From Flavobacterium sp. UBA7663 (GTDB taxonomy: Bacteria > Bacteroidota > Bacteroidia > Flavobacteriales > Flavobacteriaceae), in assembly GCF_002483315.1 (NCBI RefSeq), contig NZ_DLHR01000015.1, positions 317,640 through 381,639 of the forward strand: DNA of 64,000 nucleotides, read 5' to 3'. The notes beneath the pieces were generated by a model. That model was not told the origin of the DNA, searched no databases, and was given only the letters and a program-made list of their open reading frames with translations. The position numbers and the translations under genes were made by a program. Positions 51,816-60,966 of this stretch are shown here, piece by piece. Within the stretch, counting starts at the first letter, position 1, and each line of letters opens with the position of its first letter.

Positions 51816-53510
51816 ATGAAAATTAAGAAAATTATGGCTTTAAAAGTGTTAGTAGTATTAGCACTGGCATTAGGCTTTACAGGTTGTAGCAAAAAAGGAA
51901 GCACAAAAGGTGGTTCTACAGCTACAGGATGGAAAATCAATGATAAAAAAGGTGGATTCCAGTTTAACGACAAGTTTAAACAACAAGAAACACCTCCAGG
52001 GATGATTTCTATTGAAGGAGGTACTTTTACAATGGGAAAAGTACAAGATGATGTTATGCATGATTGGAACAACTCTCCAAATCAACAACACGTACAATCT
52101 TTCTTTATGGACGAAACAGAAGTAACCAATAAAATGTATTCTGAATACTTATTTTGGGTGAAAACTGTGTTTCCTCCAACAGAAGAAAACTACAAACACA
52201 TTTATAATGGAGCAATTCCAGATACTTTAGTGTGGAGAAATCGTTTAGGTTACAACGAAACGATGACTAACAACTACTTAAGACACCCTGCTTATGCTGA
52301 CTACCCAGTAGTTGGTGTTAACTGGATTCAAGCAACTGAATTTAGCAAATGGAGAACTGACCGTGTAAATGAAAACATTTTAGAGCGTGAAGGTTACCTT
52401 AAGAAAGATAACAAAATCAAATTAGGTTCTGACGTAACTGCTGAAAACTCTTTCAGTACTGAAACTTATATCAATACGCCATCTAAAGCATTTGGTGGTA
52501 ACGAAGAAGTAGTATTGAAAAAAGAAATGGGTGGAGGTAGAAGACCAGCTGCAGATACTGCTAAAAACGTATACGCTCAAAGAAGTTCTGGTTTAATTTT
52601 ACCAGAATATAGATTACCAACAGAAGCTGAGTGGGAATATGCTGCAGTAGCTTTAGTTGGAAACAGAGAGTACAATATTTACAAAGGACAAAAAAAATAC
52701 CCTTGGAGTGGTCAATATACTCGTTCGTCTAAAAGACAATACAGAGGTGACCAATTAGCTAACTTTAAACAAGGTAAAGGGGATTACGGAGGAATTGCAG
52801 GTTGGTCTGATGACGGAGCTGACATTACAAATAAAGTGAAAGCATATGCTCCAAATGATTTTGGTTTATATGATATGGCCGGAAACGTAGCTGAGTGGGT
52901 ACAAGACGTTTACAGACCTATGGTAGATGACGAAGCAAATGACTTCAACTACTTTAGAGGTAACGTTTATACTAAAAACAAAATTGGTGAAGATGGAGTT
53001 GTTGAATTAGTAACTTCTGACAACATCACTTATGATACATTAAGTAACGGTAGAATCATGGCTAGAAATTTCCCTGGTCAAATTGCTCAAGTTCCTGTTG
53101 ATGAAAACGAAACTTACTTAAGAACTCAATTTTCTACTTCTGATAACAGAAATTACAGAGATGGTGATAGACAATCTACACGTTTCTACAAATTTACTGA
53201 CTCTGAAGAAGGTGCAGGTGAAGAAAAACACAGAATGTACGAAGCTCCTAAACACTCTATCACTGCTGATAGTTTAGGTAAAATGGATAAAAAATTTGAT
53301 AAATCTGATAAGAGAACTACTTTAGTAGATGACAACGTTAGAGTTTACAAAGGTGGTTCATGGAGAGATAGAGCATACTGGTTAGACCCAGCTTCTAGAA
53401 GATTTTTCCCTCAAGATATGGCAACTGATTACATCGGATTCAGATGTGCGATGTCTAAAGTAGGTCCTAAGTCAAACAAAAAGACTCCTAGAGGAAATCC
53501 AAAAAAATAA
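51816..53510 (+). CDS. gldJ: Gliding motility lipoprotein GldJ
   Basis: A 564-residue lipoprotein with acylated Cys at residue 24 (GFTGC) and a formylglycine-generating-enzyme/SUMF1-like domain (SIEGGTFTMGKVQD, DETEVTNKMYSEYL, YRLPTEAEWEYAA, GNVAEWVQDVY, YKGGSWRDRAYW). GldJ is needed for gliding and stabilises the T9SS motor GldK-GldN; it is not an FGE enzyme as far as is known. A basic C-terminal tail follows (SNKKTPRGNPKK). It lies divergent from porU-porV, as in Flavobacterium johnsoniae, and supports the flavobacterial assignment. It is followed by murF after a strong terminator. Confidence 0.95.
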   Translation: MKIKKIMALKVLVVLALALGFTGCSKKGSTKGGSTATGWKINDKKGGFQFNDKFKQQETPPGMISIEGGTFTMGKVQDDVMHDWNNSPNQQHVQSFFMDETEVTNKMYSEYLFWVKTVFPPTEENYKHIYNGAIPDTLVWRNRLGYNETMTNNYLRHPAYADYPVVGVNWIQATEFSKWRTDRVNENILEREGYLKKDNKIKLGSDVTAENSFSTETYINTPSKAFGGNEEVVLKKEMGGGRRPAADTAKNVYAQRSSGLILPEYRLPTEAEWEYAAVALVGNREYNIYKGQKKYPWSGQYTRSSKRQYRGDQLANFKQGKGDYGGIAGWSDDGADITNKVKAYAPNDFGLYDMAGNVAEWVQDVYRPMVDDEANDFNYFRGNVYTKNKIGEDGVVELVTSDNITYDTLSNGRIMARNFPGQIAQVPVDENETYLRTQFSTSDNRNYRDGDRQSTRFYKFTDSEEGAGEEKHRMYEAPKHSITADSLGKMDKKFDKSDKRTTLVDDNVRVYKGGSWRDRAYWLDPASRRFFPQDMATDYIGFRCAMSKVGPKSNKKTPRGNPKK

Positions 53511-53528
53511 TTTTCATACAAAATACTT

Positions 53529-53562
53529 AAAAAAGCCCTTTCGTTTGAAAGGGCTTTTTTTT
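53529..53562 (+). terminator. Rho-independent terminator of gldJ
   Basis: A 14-bp stem AAAAAAGCCCTTTC/GAAAGGGCTTTTTT with loop GTTT and more T residues after it. Confidence 0.93.
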
Positions 53563-53590
53563 ATCTTCGTTTCGATTTAAAACAACTCAC

Positions 53591-54877
53591 ATGACCACAA
53601 TAGCTACTTTACATTCCTTATTTTTAAATTGCTCAAGCGTTTCTACCGATACAAGAAAAATAGAAAAAGACAGCTTATTTATTGCCCTTAAAGGAGAAAA
53701 CTTTGATGCCAATACCTTTGCAAAAGAGGCTTTAGAAAAAGGAGCCAAATTTGTAATAATTGACAACCCTAGCTATAAAATTGACGAGCGAACTTTATTA
53801 GTAGAAGACTCACTTATTGCCTTACAAGAGTTAGCTAAGTTTCACAGAAACTATTTAGGTTTGCCGATAATAGCCTTAACAGGAAGCAATGGAAAAACTA
53901 CTACCAAGGAATTAATACACGCTGTACTTTCAAAAAAATACAATACACTGGCAACTATTGGCAATTTGAATAATCATATTGGAGTTCCTCTTACACTATT
54001 GCGTTTTACAAAAGAAACCGAAATTGGCATTGTTGAAATGGGTGCTAATCATCAAAAGGAAATTGAGTTCTTATGTAAAATTGCTCAACCTGATTATGGT
54101 TACATTACTAATTTCGGGAAAGCTCATTTAGAAGGATTTGGCGGAGTTGAAGGTGTGATCAAAGGAAAAAGCGAGATGTATGATTACCTAAGAAACAATG
54201 AAAAAATTGCTTTTATTAATTTAGATGATACCATTCAAAAGGAAAAAGCAACAAGAATTAAACAATTTAGTTTCGGTTTAAACGAGTTAAATGTTGATGT
54301 AAAAATCGATAAGGTTGAAGCCAATCCGATGGTAAAAATATCCTTCAATGACTTAACAATTAATTCGCATCTTATTGGAATTTACAACGCTAATAATATC
54401 AATGCCGCTATCGCTATAGGAAATTATTTTAAAGTTTCTGATAGACAAATTAAAGAAGCAATTGAAAATTATATTCCTGAAAATAATCGTTCGCAATTGA
54501 TACAAAAAAACGGAAATGAAATAATATTAGATGCCTATAATGCGAATCCGAGTAGCATGTCGGCAGCCATAACAAATTTTATTCAATTAGAGAACAATCA
54601 TAAAGTTGCAGTTTTAGGCGACATGTTTGAATTAGGCGAAGAAAGTCTTTCTGAACATAAAAAAATAATAGCATTATTAATTTCCGAAACTAATATAACT
54701 ACCTACTTTATTGGAAAAGATTTTTATGCAAATCAAGTTCAAAATTCACACATTAAATTCTTTGAAAATTTTGAAAATTTCGCAACATTTTTCAAAGTAA
54801 ACCAACCGAAAGAAAGTTTAATTTTAATTAAAGGATCCAGAGGAATGGCGCTAGAAAAAACTTTAGAACTGATATAA
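53591..54877 (+). CDS. murF: UDP-MurNAc-tripeptide--D-alanyl-D-alanine ligase MurF
   Basis: A 428-residue Mur ligase that adds D-Ala-D-Ala to the peptidoglycan precursor in the cytoplasm. The ATP loop is ALTGSNGKTTTKELI, the central domain has IGNLNNHIGVPLTLL and IVEMGANHQKEI, and the C-terminal domain has LDAYNANPSSMSAAI and VLGDMFELG, all MurF-type. It starts about 30 bp after the gldJ terminator; no promoter was clear in that short gap, so partial read-through is possible. Confidence 0.96.
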   Translation: MTTIATLHSLFLNCSSVSTDTRKIEKDSLFIALKGENFDANTFAKEALEKGAKFVIIDNPSYKIDERTLLVEDSLIALQELAKFHRNYLGLPIIALTGSNGKTTTKELIHAVLSKKYNTLATIGNLNNHIGVPLTLLRFTKETEIGIVEMGANHQKEIEFLCKIAQPDYGYITNFGKAHLEGFGGVEGVIKGKSEMYDYLRNNEKIAFINLDDTIQKEKATRIKQFSFGLNELNVDVKIDKVEANPMVKISFNDLTINSHLIGIYNANNINAAIAIGNYFKVSDRQIKEAIENYIPENNRSQLIQKNGNEIILDAYNANPSSMSAAITNFIQLENNHKVAVLGDMFELGEESLSEHKKIIALLISETNITTYFIGKDFYANQVQNSHIKFFENFENFATFFKVNQPKESLILIKGSRGMALEKTLELI

Positions 54878-54883
54878 AACAAA

Positions 54884-54907
54884 AAATCCTACTTTAAAGT
54901 AGGATTT
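54884..54907. terminator. Bidirectional terminator between murF and tRNA-Val
   Basis: A 24-bp perfect palindrome AAATCCTACTTT/AAAGTAGGATTT. It can end murF on the plus strand and the tRNA on the minus strand, where an A-run on the plus side gives a T-run. Confidence 0.88.
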
Positions 54908-54911
54908 GAAT

Positions 54912-54989
54912 TGGTGGGCGATGAGGGGTTCGAACCCCCGACCCCCTCGGTGTAAACGAGGTGCTCTGAACCAGCTGAGCTAATCGCCC
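54912..54989 (-). tRNA. tRNA-Val (anticodon UAC)
   Basis: The minus strand folds as a tRNA: acceptor GGGCGAT/ATCGCCC, D stem GCTC/GAGC, anticodon stem CCTCG/CGAGG with loop TTTACAC (anticodon TAC, valine), T stem with loop TTCGAAC, discriminator A and an encoded CCA end at 54912-54914. Confidence 0.97.
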
Positions 54990-55024
54990 CAATAAAACGC
55001 TTTACTATTACCGTATTGCGAGTG

Positions 55025-55054
55025 CAAATATACACTGAATATTTATAATTACAA
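55025..55054 (-). promoter_or_regulatory. Promoter of tRNA-Val
   Basis: On the minus strand, TTG (55052-55054), 19 bp, TATATTTG (55025-55032). It gives a 5' leader of about 30 nt. Confidence 0.75.
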
Positions 55055-55072
55055 GTCTTTTTGAAAAAAAAA

Positions 55073-56287
55073 TTACACAATTTCTGCCACAACAAAAGTA
55101 CTACCACCAATGTAAATAAAATCGGAATCATTAGCCAAATTTAATGCCTCAGCATAAGCTTCTGAAACAGAATTAAATACTTCACCATACAATCGAAATT
55201 CATCTGCTTTTTTCTGTAAAATTTGTGCGTCTAATCCCCTTGGGACATTCGGCTTACAGAAATAATAGTTGGCATTTTTTGGAAATAAAGGTAAAATTGA
55301 ATCTAAATCTTTATCATTTACCACACCTAAAACGATGTGTAGTGCTTCAAATTCGTGTTTTTGAATTTGATTCAATACTATTTTCAATCCATGACTGTTG
55401 TGAGCTGTGTCGCAAACCGTAAAGAGTTTTTGATTTAAAATTTGCCATCTACCAAGTAATCCTGTATTTTGAACTACATTTTTAAATCCTAACTCAATAT
55501 GCTTTTCTTCGATATTAAATTGTGATTGCAATAATTGAATCGCTTGAAGAACTGTTTTCTTATTATGTACTTGATAATCTCCTAACAAAGCACATTCGTA
55601 AGTAACTTCAGGGTTATCTTGAGCAAAATAAATTGGAGTATTTTCTAATTTCGCTTTATCTACAAAAACAGGTTTTGTTTCTTCTGAATATTCTCCTATT
55701 ACTACTGGAATATTAGATTTGATAATTCCAGCTTTTTCAGCAGCTATTTTTGATAACGTATCTCCTAAAAACTGAGTGTGATCAAAACCTATATTCGTTA
55801 TCACAGAAACTAAAGGAGTAATCACATTGGTAGAATCTAATCTTCCTCCCATTCCAACTTCGATAACAGCTACATCAACTTGTTCTTTTGCAAAATAGTC
55901 AAAGGCTAAGCCTACTGTCATTTCAAAAAAACTCAACTGATTGGCTTCAAAAAAATTCTTATTTTGAGCTACAAAATCAACCACAAAATCTTCTGAAATC
56001 ATTTCTCCGTTGATACGAATGCGCTCGCGAAAATCTTTTAAATGAGGCGAAGTGTACAAACCAACTTTATATCCTGCTTCTTGAAGTATTGAAGCAATCA
56101 TAGACGAAGTTGAACCTTTTCCATTAGTTCCTGCTACGTGAATCGATTTGAATTTGGTTTCGGGATGTTGTAAATGTTCTACCAATAAATGCGTATTGGT
56201 CAAATCTTTTTTATAAGCCGATGCTCCTTGCATTTGAAACATAGGTAACTGGTTAAATAACCATGTTGTTGTTTCTTGATACGTCAT
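55073..56287 (-). CDS. folC: Folylpolyglutamate synthase / dihydrofolate synthase
   Basis: A 404-residue Mur-ligase-family enzyme that adds glutamate to folates and often also makes dihydrofolate. The N-terminus MTYQETTTWLFNQLPMFQMQGASAY is typical of FolC, with P-loop GTNGKGSTSSMIASI, SPHLKDFRERIRING and GMGGRLDSTNVI. The C-terminal domain includes DTAHNSHGLK. It is the last gene of a likely run nhaD-exbB-exbD-tonB-folC on the minus strand and is followed by the tRNA promoter. Confidence 0.95.
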   Translation of the reverse strand: MTYQETTTWLFNQLPMFQMQGASAYKKDLTNTHLLVEHLQHPETKFKSIHVAGTNGKGSTSSMIASILQEAGYKVGLYTSPHLKDFRERIRINGEMISEDFVVDFVAQNKNFFEANQLSFFEMTVGLAFDYFAKEQVDVAVIEVGMGGRLDSTNVITPLVSVITNIGFDHTQFLGDTLSKIAAEKAGIIKSNIPVVIGEYSEETKPVFVDKAKLENTPIYFAQDNPEVTYECALLGDYQVHNKKTVLQAIQLLQSQFNIEEKHIELGFKNVVQNTGLLGRWQILNQKLFTVCDTAHNSHGLKIVLNQIQKHEFEALHIVLGVVNDKDLDSILPLFPKNANYYFCKPNVPRGLDAQILQKKADEFRLYGEVFNSVSEAYAEALNLANDSDFIYIGGSTFVVAEIV

Positions 56288-56308
56288 TTTAAATGGGATA
56301 ACAAAGAA

Positions 56309-57115
56309 TTATTCTCCTACTTGGAAATTTACAACTACAAAACCAATTTGAGTTTCGGGTGCGTTAGCATCGGGTTGCCATTTGAAAGTTTTTGCGGTTG
56401 CAATTGCAGGGTTTACTAAACATGGATCAGAATTTGTGGTTCCTTTATCGCGTTCTGCACGGATTACATTTCCTTGACGATTTACCCAAATCTTAACCAC
56501 AACCTTTCCAGATTCATTACAATCTTGAATTCGTTTACTGTTACCTGATAATTTTCTTCCAACTAATCCCCAACCGGTTCCTTTTCCAGTTCCAATTCCG
56601 TCGCCAGAACCACTTCCGTAAAAACTATTGGCATACAAACTTCCGTTTGGATTACCTTTATCACCACCTTCAGCATCATCTCCATGACCAGATTGTGATG
56701 TTCCATCTTGTTTTGGGCCTTTAATAATACTATTTAAAGCACTATTATTCGGTTTTGTTGGTTTTGTTTCTGTTGGTTTTGTTACAGGCTTAGTCTCTGA
56801 AGGCTTGACAACAGGTTTTTTTATATCTTTTTTAGGCAACGTAACTGGTGCCTCTTCGTCTTGCGTTAAGACATCATCTTCTTCTGCGGGAACAGGTTCT
56901 GACTGCGCTTGATCAGGTGACATTTGCACGGGTTCTGTTGGTTGAATTTCTCCACTACCTGTATCGCTAGTTCCAAAGTTAACTGCAATTCCGTTTTCTG
57001 GTGGTGGATCCATATATGTTAATCCAAAAATAGCGAACAACAGAAAAAGTATCACAAAAATAACTGACGTTATTGTGAATGATTTTTTCTCCTCTGGTGT
57101 TTCTAAAAATTTCAT
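56309..57115 (-). CDS. TonB-like energy transducer
   Basis: A 268-residue protein with one membrane anchor (VIFVILFLLFAIFGL, about residues 19-33), a Pro/Glu/Thr/Lys-rich spacer (KPVVKPSETKPVTKPTETK) and a Gly-rich stretch, then a C-terminal domain (SGKVVVKIWVNRQGNVIRAERD, PAIATAKTFKWQPD) like the TonB C-terminus. It should couple the ExbB-ExbD motor to outer-membrane receptors. It is 7 bp after exbD. The C-terminal match is by eye; a TolA-like role is also possible. Confidence 0.8.
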   Translation of the reverse strand: MKFLETPEEKKSFTITSVIFVILFLLFAIFGLTYMDPPPENGIAVNFGTSDTGSGEIQPTEPVQMSPDQAQSEPVPAEEDDVLTQDEEAPVTLPKKDIKKPVVKPSETKPVTKPTETKPTKPNNSALNSIIKGPKQDGTSQSGHGDDAEGGDKGNPNGSLYANSFYGSGSGDGIGTGKGTGWGLVGRKLSGNSKRIQDCNESGKVVVKIWVNRQGNVIRAERDKGTTNSDPCLVNPAIATAKTFKWQPDANAPETQIGFVVVNFQVGE

Positions 57116-57122
57116 TTTTTAT

Positions 57123-57518
57123 TTATTTTGGATTAACCGCAATAACCATTTTTATTTGATTTCGATAAGCTATTTCCATAACCTTAACCACTTTTTCATG
57201 AGGCACCGATTTTTCAGCTCTTAAAACAATAGCTTTATTATCAGAATTAGCCATTAAAGCCAATAATTGTTTTTCTAAATCAGCTTCATTGATTTTATCT
57301 TTATCGATGAAGAAATTCAAATCCTTATCAATACTTACTGAAGTACTTTTATTACTATCCGTTTTCCCTTTTGCTTTTGGCAACACTAAATCTAATGCAT
57401 TAGTAGTTACCATAGTAGAGGTTATCATGAAAAAAATAAGCAACAAGAAAACAATGTCGGTCATTGACGACATGTTAAATTCTGTTGAAACTTTATTTCT
57501 AGTTTTACCTAATTTCAT
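57123..57518 (-). CDS. exbD: ExbD/TolR family protein
   Basis: A 131-residue inner-membrane protein with a single helix holding the key aspartate (NMSSMTDIVFLLLIFFMITS; Asp in TDIVFLLL) and a periplasmic domain. With ExbB it uses the proton gradient to drive TonB. It overlaps exbB by 1 bp and precedes the tonB-like gene by 7 bp. TolR-like proteins look similar, but the neighbouring TonB-like gene favours ExbD. Confidence 0.93.
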   Translation of the reverse strand: MKLGKTRNKVSTEFNMSSMTDIVFLLLIFFMITSTMVTTNALDLVLPKAKGKTDSNKSTSVSIDKDLNFFIDKDKINEADLEKQLLALMANSDNKAIVLRAEKSVPHEKVVKVMEIAYRNQIKMVIAVNPK

Positions 57519-58222
57519 TACACTGGTTCGTTTAATAAATCTAAGAAATCAACCGCATTGGCTTCCATTTGGTTAACCACTTTATTCGTTTTTACTACCA
57601 AGTGATTGTAACCAACATAAGCTATAATTCCAACAATTAGTCCAACTACCGTAGTTGTCATAGCCGTATAAATTCCTTCAGCCAAAGCACCCACTTCAAT
57701 TTGTCCGCCACCACTAGCCATTTTATGAAAGGCAAGAATCATACCAACTACAGTTCCAAGGAAACCAACCATTGGTCCAGCTCCTGAAATAGTAGCTAAC
57801 ATACTGGTATTTTTCTCCAACTTATATAACTCCAAGTTTCCTGCATTTTCAATTGCGGTATTGATGTCTTCTAATGGTTTTCCAATACGAGAAATTCCTT
57901 TTTCGATTAATCTTGCAACCGGTGAATTTGTTTGAGCACATAACATTTTGGCAGCATCAATTTTGCCCGACATAATATTCATTTTGATGTTGTTCATAAA
58001 ACTAGCATCAATTTTAGAAGCTTTGTTAATGGCCATTAATCGCTCAAAATATAGAAATAAAGCAAAAAACAATTGAATAAAAAGAACCAACATAATTAAT
58101 TGCCCACCTATTCCACCACTAGTTAACAAACTCCACATGGATAAGGTTTGTTCTGTTGGCTGAGCTTCTGCCACCACTTGGCTTGCAACTGCTAAACTAT
58201 CTGCTTGAAGAAATATACTCAT
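57518..58222 (-). CDS. exbB: MotA/TolQ/ExbB proton channel family protein
   Basis: A 234-residue protein with three membrane segments (IGGQLIMLVLFIQLFFALFLYF, SGAGPMVGFLGTVVGMILAFHK, and TAMTTTVVGLIVGIIAYVGYN), the last two with the conserved GPMVGFLGTVVGM and EGIYTAMTTT motifs. It forms the proton channel with ExbD. The 30 residues before the first helix could form an uncleaved leader. It is the first of exbB-exbD-tonB. Confidence 0.95.
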   Translation of the reverse strand: MSIFLQADSLAVASQVVAEAQPTEQTLSMWSLLTSGGIGGQLIMLVLFIQLFFALFLYFERLMAINKASKIDASFMNNIKMNIMSGKIDAAKMLCAQTNSPVARLIEKGISRIGKPLEDINTAIENAGNLELYKLEKNTSMLATISGAGPMVGFLGTVVGMILAFHKMASGGGQIEVGALAEGIYTAMTTTVVGLIVGIIAYVGYNHLVVKTNKVVNQMEANAVDFLDLLNEPV

Positions 58223-58271
58223 AGTAATTACTTAATTTGTATTAAAAACGTATATATAATTTTATTATTGT

Positions 58272-59648
58272 TTATCTAATATAATGTTCAATAAATAAGA
58301 AAGCAAGAGCTCCAGTTATAAAACCTGCAAATGCTAACCATGTGATTTTTTTCAAATACCAAATAAAATCGATTTTTTCCATTCCCATTGCTGCAACACC
58401 TGCAGCAGAACCAATTATTAGCATACTTCCACCTGTTCCTGCTGAATAAGCAATAAAATGCCAAATTGGATTATCCATTTCATAAGTATACATTCCCATT
58501 GAAGCGGCAACTAAAGGTACATTGTCAATAACAGCAGATAAAGCTCCTAATAATATTACCACAATATCCATATTTGGAATAGCATTAGAAATACTTTCTG
58601 CAGCATATCTAAGTGTTCCAACTTCTTGTCCGTTAATTGCTCCAAAAACTAAACTTTCTAGTGCTGCAACCGACATTAAAATTCCTAAAAAGAATAAAAT
58701 GCTCGAAATCTCAATACGAGATAATGCTTTATGAGCTGAATATAAATGCTTTTTACTTTTATCGAAATTATCTTCTGGGTGAATATATTCAGAAACTAAC
58801 CAAACTACTGATAAACTCAACATCATGCCAACATAAGGAGGCAAATGTGTGATAGTTTTAAAAATTGGTACAAAAACAATAGCACCTAAGCCTAACCATA
58901 ACATGGTTTTACTACTTAATAATTTATGTGCCTCTTCGTTATTTTTCGTTTCAATTTCTTCAATATCTCCTTTAAATATTTTCATTTTTGATGCTAATGC
59001 AAAAGGCACAACAAAACAAAGAATTGCAGGAATAATAATGTATTCTGACAATCCACCAGCTGATACTTTTTTAGCTATCCATAGCATTGTTGTAGTAACA
59101 TCGCCAATTGGGGACCAAGCACCTCCTGCATTTGTTGCAATAACAATTAATGAAGCATACCAAATACGTTCTTCTCTATTATAAATCAATTTTCTTAAAA
59201 GAGAGATTAATACAATTGTTGCCGTTAAATTATCAATAACAGCAGATAAAATAAAACCAAGAATTCCTGTTATCCACAACAATCTAATTTTACTTTTAGT
59301 TTTAACCATTCCTTTTAGAACATCAAAACCTCTATGTAAATCGATAAGCTCAACAATAGTCATGGCTCCAATCAGGAAAATTAAAATCTCAGCTACTTTT
59401 CCTACGTGATGCAAAAGCAACCCTTCGAACCCATGTTCCTGTTGATGAATATCTCCAGAATTAATATTAAAAATAGCTCCATGTCCATCAACTACAGAAA
59501 ACCATCCATTATGAAAACCTATTGCAAGCAAAGCCCACATCAAAGCTGCCATCATAAGAGCTGGCACTGTTTTGTCTAATTTTAAAGGATGTTCTAAAGT
59601 AATAGACAAATATCCGATAACGAACAGAAGTATTAATACTGCTTCCAT
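58272..59648 (-). CDS. nhaD: NhaD-type sodium/proton antiporter
   Basis: A 458-residue membrane protein with about 12 hydrophobic segments. NhaD hallmarks are visible: HHVGKVAEILIFLIGAMTIVELIDLHRGFDVL, the first TM motif SAVIDNLTATIVLISLL and the second SAVIDNVPLVAASMGMY (paired DN motifs), and IVIATNAGGAWSPIGDVTTTMLW. It exports Na+ in exchange for H+. The gene starts 10 bp after the dehydrogenase gene and 49 bp before exbB on the same strand. Confidence 0.94.
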   Translation of the reverse strand: MEAVLILLFVIGYLSITLEHPLKLDKTVPALMMAALMWALLAIGFHNGWFSVVDGHGAIFNINSGDIHQQEHGFEGLLLHHVGKVAEILIFLIGAMTIVELIDLHRGFDVLKGMVKTKSKIRLLWITGILGFILSAVIDNLTATIVLISLLRKLIYNREERIWYASLIVIATNAGGAWSPIGDVTTTMLWIAKKVSAGGLSEYIIIPAILCFVVPFALASKMKIFKGDIEEIETKNNEEAHKLLSSKTMLWLGLGAIVFVPIFKTITHLPPYVGMMLSLSVVWLVSEYIHPEDNFDKSKKHLYSAHKALSRIEISSILFFLGILMSVAALESLVFGAINGQEVGTLRYAAESISNAIPNMDIVVILLGALSAVIDNVPLVAASMGMYTYEMDNPIWHFIAYSAGTGGSMLIIGSAAGVAAMGMEKIDFIWYLKKITWLAFAGFITGALAFLFIEHYIR

Positions 59649-59658
59649 GATTTATTTT

Positions 59659-60885
59659 TTATACAAGTTGTTTCAAAGCAATTTCAAAGGCGGTTGCACT
59701 AATATTCTTTTTGTCAGAATTTATTGCATGAGCTTTCTCAATTGCATTTTTGATTCTATTTGAAGTGTCAGAGAAAATAGCTTCATCTGTCATTTGTACT
59801 TTTTTCTCCATGAAATAAGCAAAAACTCTTGCCATTCCACAATTTGCGATGAAGTCAGGAATTAAACTCACTTTTTTATCTGTTTCTTCCATAATAGGAC
59901 CGAAGAAAATTTCTTTATCCGCAAACGGAACATTTGCACCACTAGAAATTACTTCCAATCCAGACGCAATCATACTATCAACCTGGTCTTTAGTAACCAA
60001 TCTTGAAGCTGCACATGGAGCAAATACTTGAGCTCCCATTGACCAAATCTTCTCATTGATTTCAGCAAAAGGAATCATGTTGTCTGCTACTAATTTATTT
60101 CCGTCTTTGTTTAAGAATAATGTTGTAATTTCTTCGAAAGAGAATCCGTTTTCATTGATAACACCACCATCTCTATCGATGATTCCAACTACTTTAGCTC
60201 CCATTTGCGCTAGATAAAAAGCGGCTGCCGAACCTACGTTTCCAAAACCTTGAACTATAGCTTTTTTTCCAACAATTGTTCCTCCATAAATATCATAGTA
60301 ATGACGAGCCGCTTCTGCTACTCCGTATCCAGTAATCATGTCGGCAACTGTATATTTTCTATTTACATCTGGAGAAAAATTTGGATTTTCAATCACTTTA
60401 ATTACACCTTGACGTAATTGTCCAATTCTATTAATTTTATCTGCTTCTGTTGGTTTAAAGTGACCATTGAAAACACCTTCTTGTGGATGCCAAACCCCGC
60501 AATCTTCAGTCATTGGAATAACTTCGTGAATTTCATCCACATTCAAATCACCACCAGTTCCGTAGTAATTTTTTAACAAAGGAGAAACAGCTTTATACCA
60601 TCTCTCTAAAACACCTTTTTTTCTTGGATCGTTCGGGTCAAAATTAATTCCTGATTTAGCACCACCAATTGCTGGTCCTGAAACTGAAAACTTAACTTCC
60701 ATCGTTTTTGCTAATGAAAGTACTTCGTTCATATCTAACCCTTTACGCATACGAGTTCCTCCACCAGCAGCACCACCTCTTAACGAGTTGATTACTGTCC
60801 ATCCTTCTGCATCCGTTTCAGGGTCTTTCCAATTAAATACTATTTCTGGTTCTTTGTTTTCAAATTTCTTTAATAAATCTTTCAT
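59659..60885 (-). CDS. Glu/Leu/Phe/Val dehydrogenase
   Basis: A 408-residue NAD(P)-dependent amino-acid dehydrogenase for reversible oxidative deamination. The catalytic Lys lies in SGPAIGGAKSGINFDP; the N-terminal GAAGGGTRMRKGLDMNEV is typical; the NAD site is VQGFGNVGSAAAFYL, and FAPCAASRLVT follows. Substrate (glutamate, leucine or another amino acid) cannot be settled by eye. It likely feeds amino acids from the exported peptidases into central metabolism. It is 10 bp before nhaD. Confidence 0.9.
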   Translation of the reverse strand: MKDLLKKFENKEPEIVFNWKDPETDAEGWTVINSLRGGAAGGGTRMRKGLDMNEVLSLAKTMEVKFSVSGPAIGGAKSGINFDPNDPRKKGVLERWYKAVSPLLKNYYGTGGDLNVDEIHEVIPMTEDCGVWHPQEGVFNGHFKPTEADKINRIGQLRQGVIKVIENPNFSPDVNRKYTVADMITGYGVAEAARHYYDIYGGTIVGKKAIVQGFGNVGSAAAFYLAQMGAKVVGIIDRDGGVINENGFSFEEITTLFLNKDGNKLVADNMIPFAEINEKIWSMGAQVFAPCAASRLVTKDQVDSMIASGLEVISSGANVPFADKEIFFGPIMEETDKKVSLIPDFIANCGMARVFAYFMEKKVQMTDEAIFSDTSNRIKNAIEKAHAINSDKKNISATAFEIALKQLV

Positions 60886-60912
60886 TGTGTTGGTTAAATT
60901 TTATTCGTTTTA

Positions 60913-60920
60913 CAAATATA
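60913..60920 (-). promoter_or_regulatory. Possible -7 element of the dehydrogenase gene
   Basis: TATATTTG on the minus strand, 28 bp before the ATG. No TTG was found at the expected -33 distance. Confidence 0.4.
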
Positions 60921-60966
60921 CATATTCTGTTTAAGCATCGAAGCCTAAACTCCATTTTTTAGTTTT

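Noticed and set aside
54889..55131. 80-residue minus-strand open frame ending in GSEHLVYTEGVGGSNPSSPT
   Set aside because: Its second half is the translation of the tRNA-Val gene, a well-known false ORF; the rest overlaps the tRNA promoter and the folC end.
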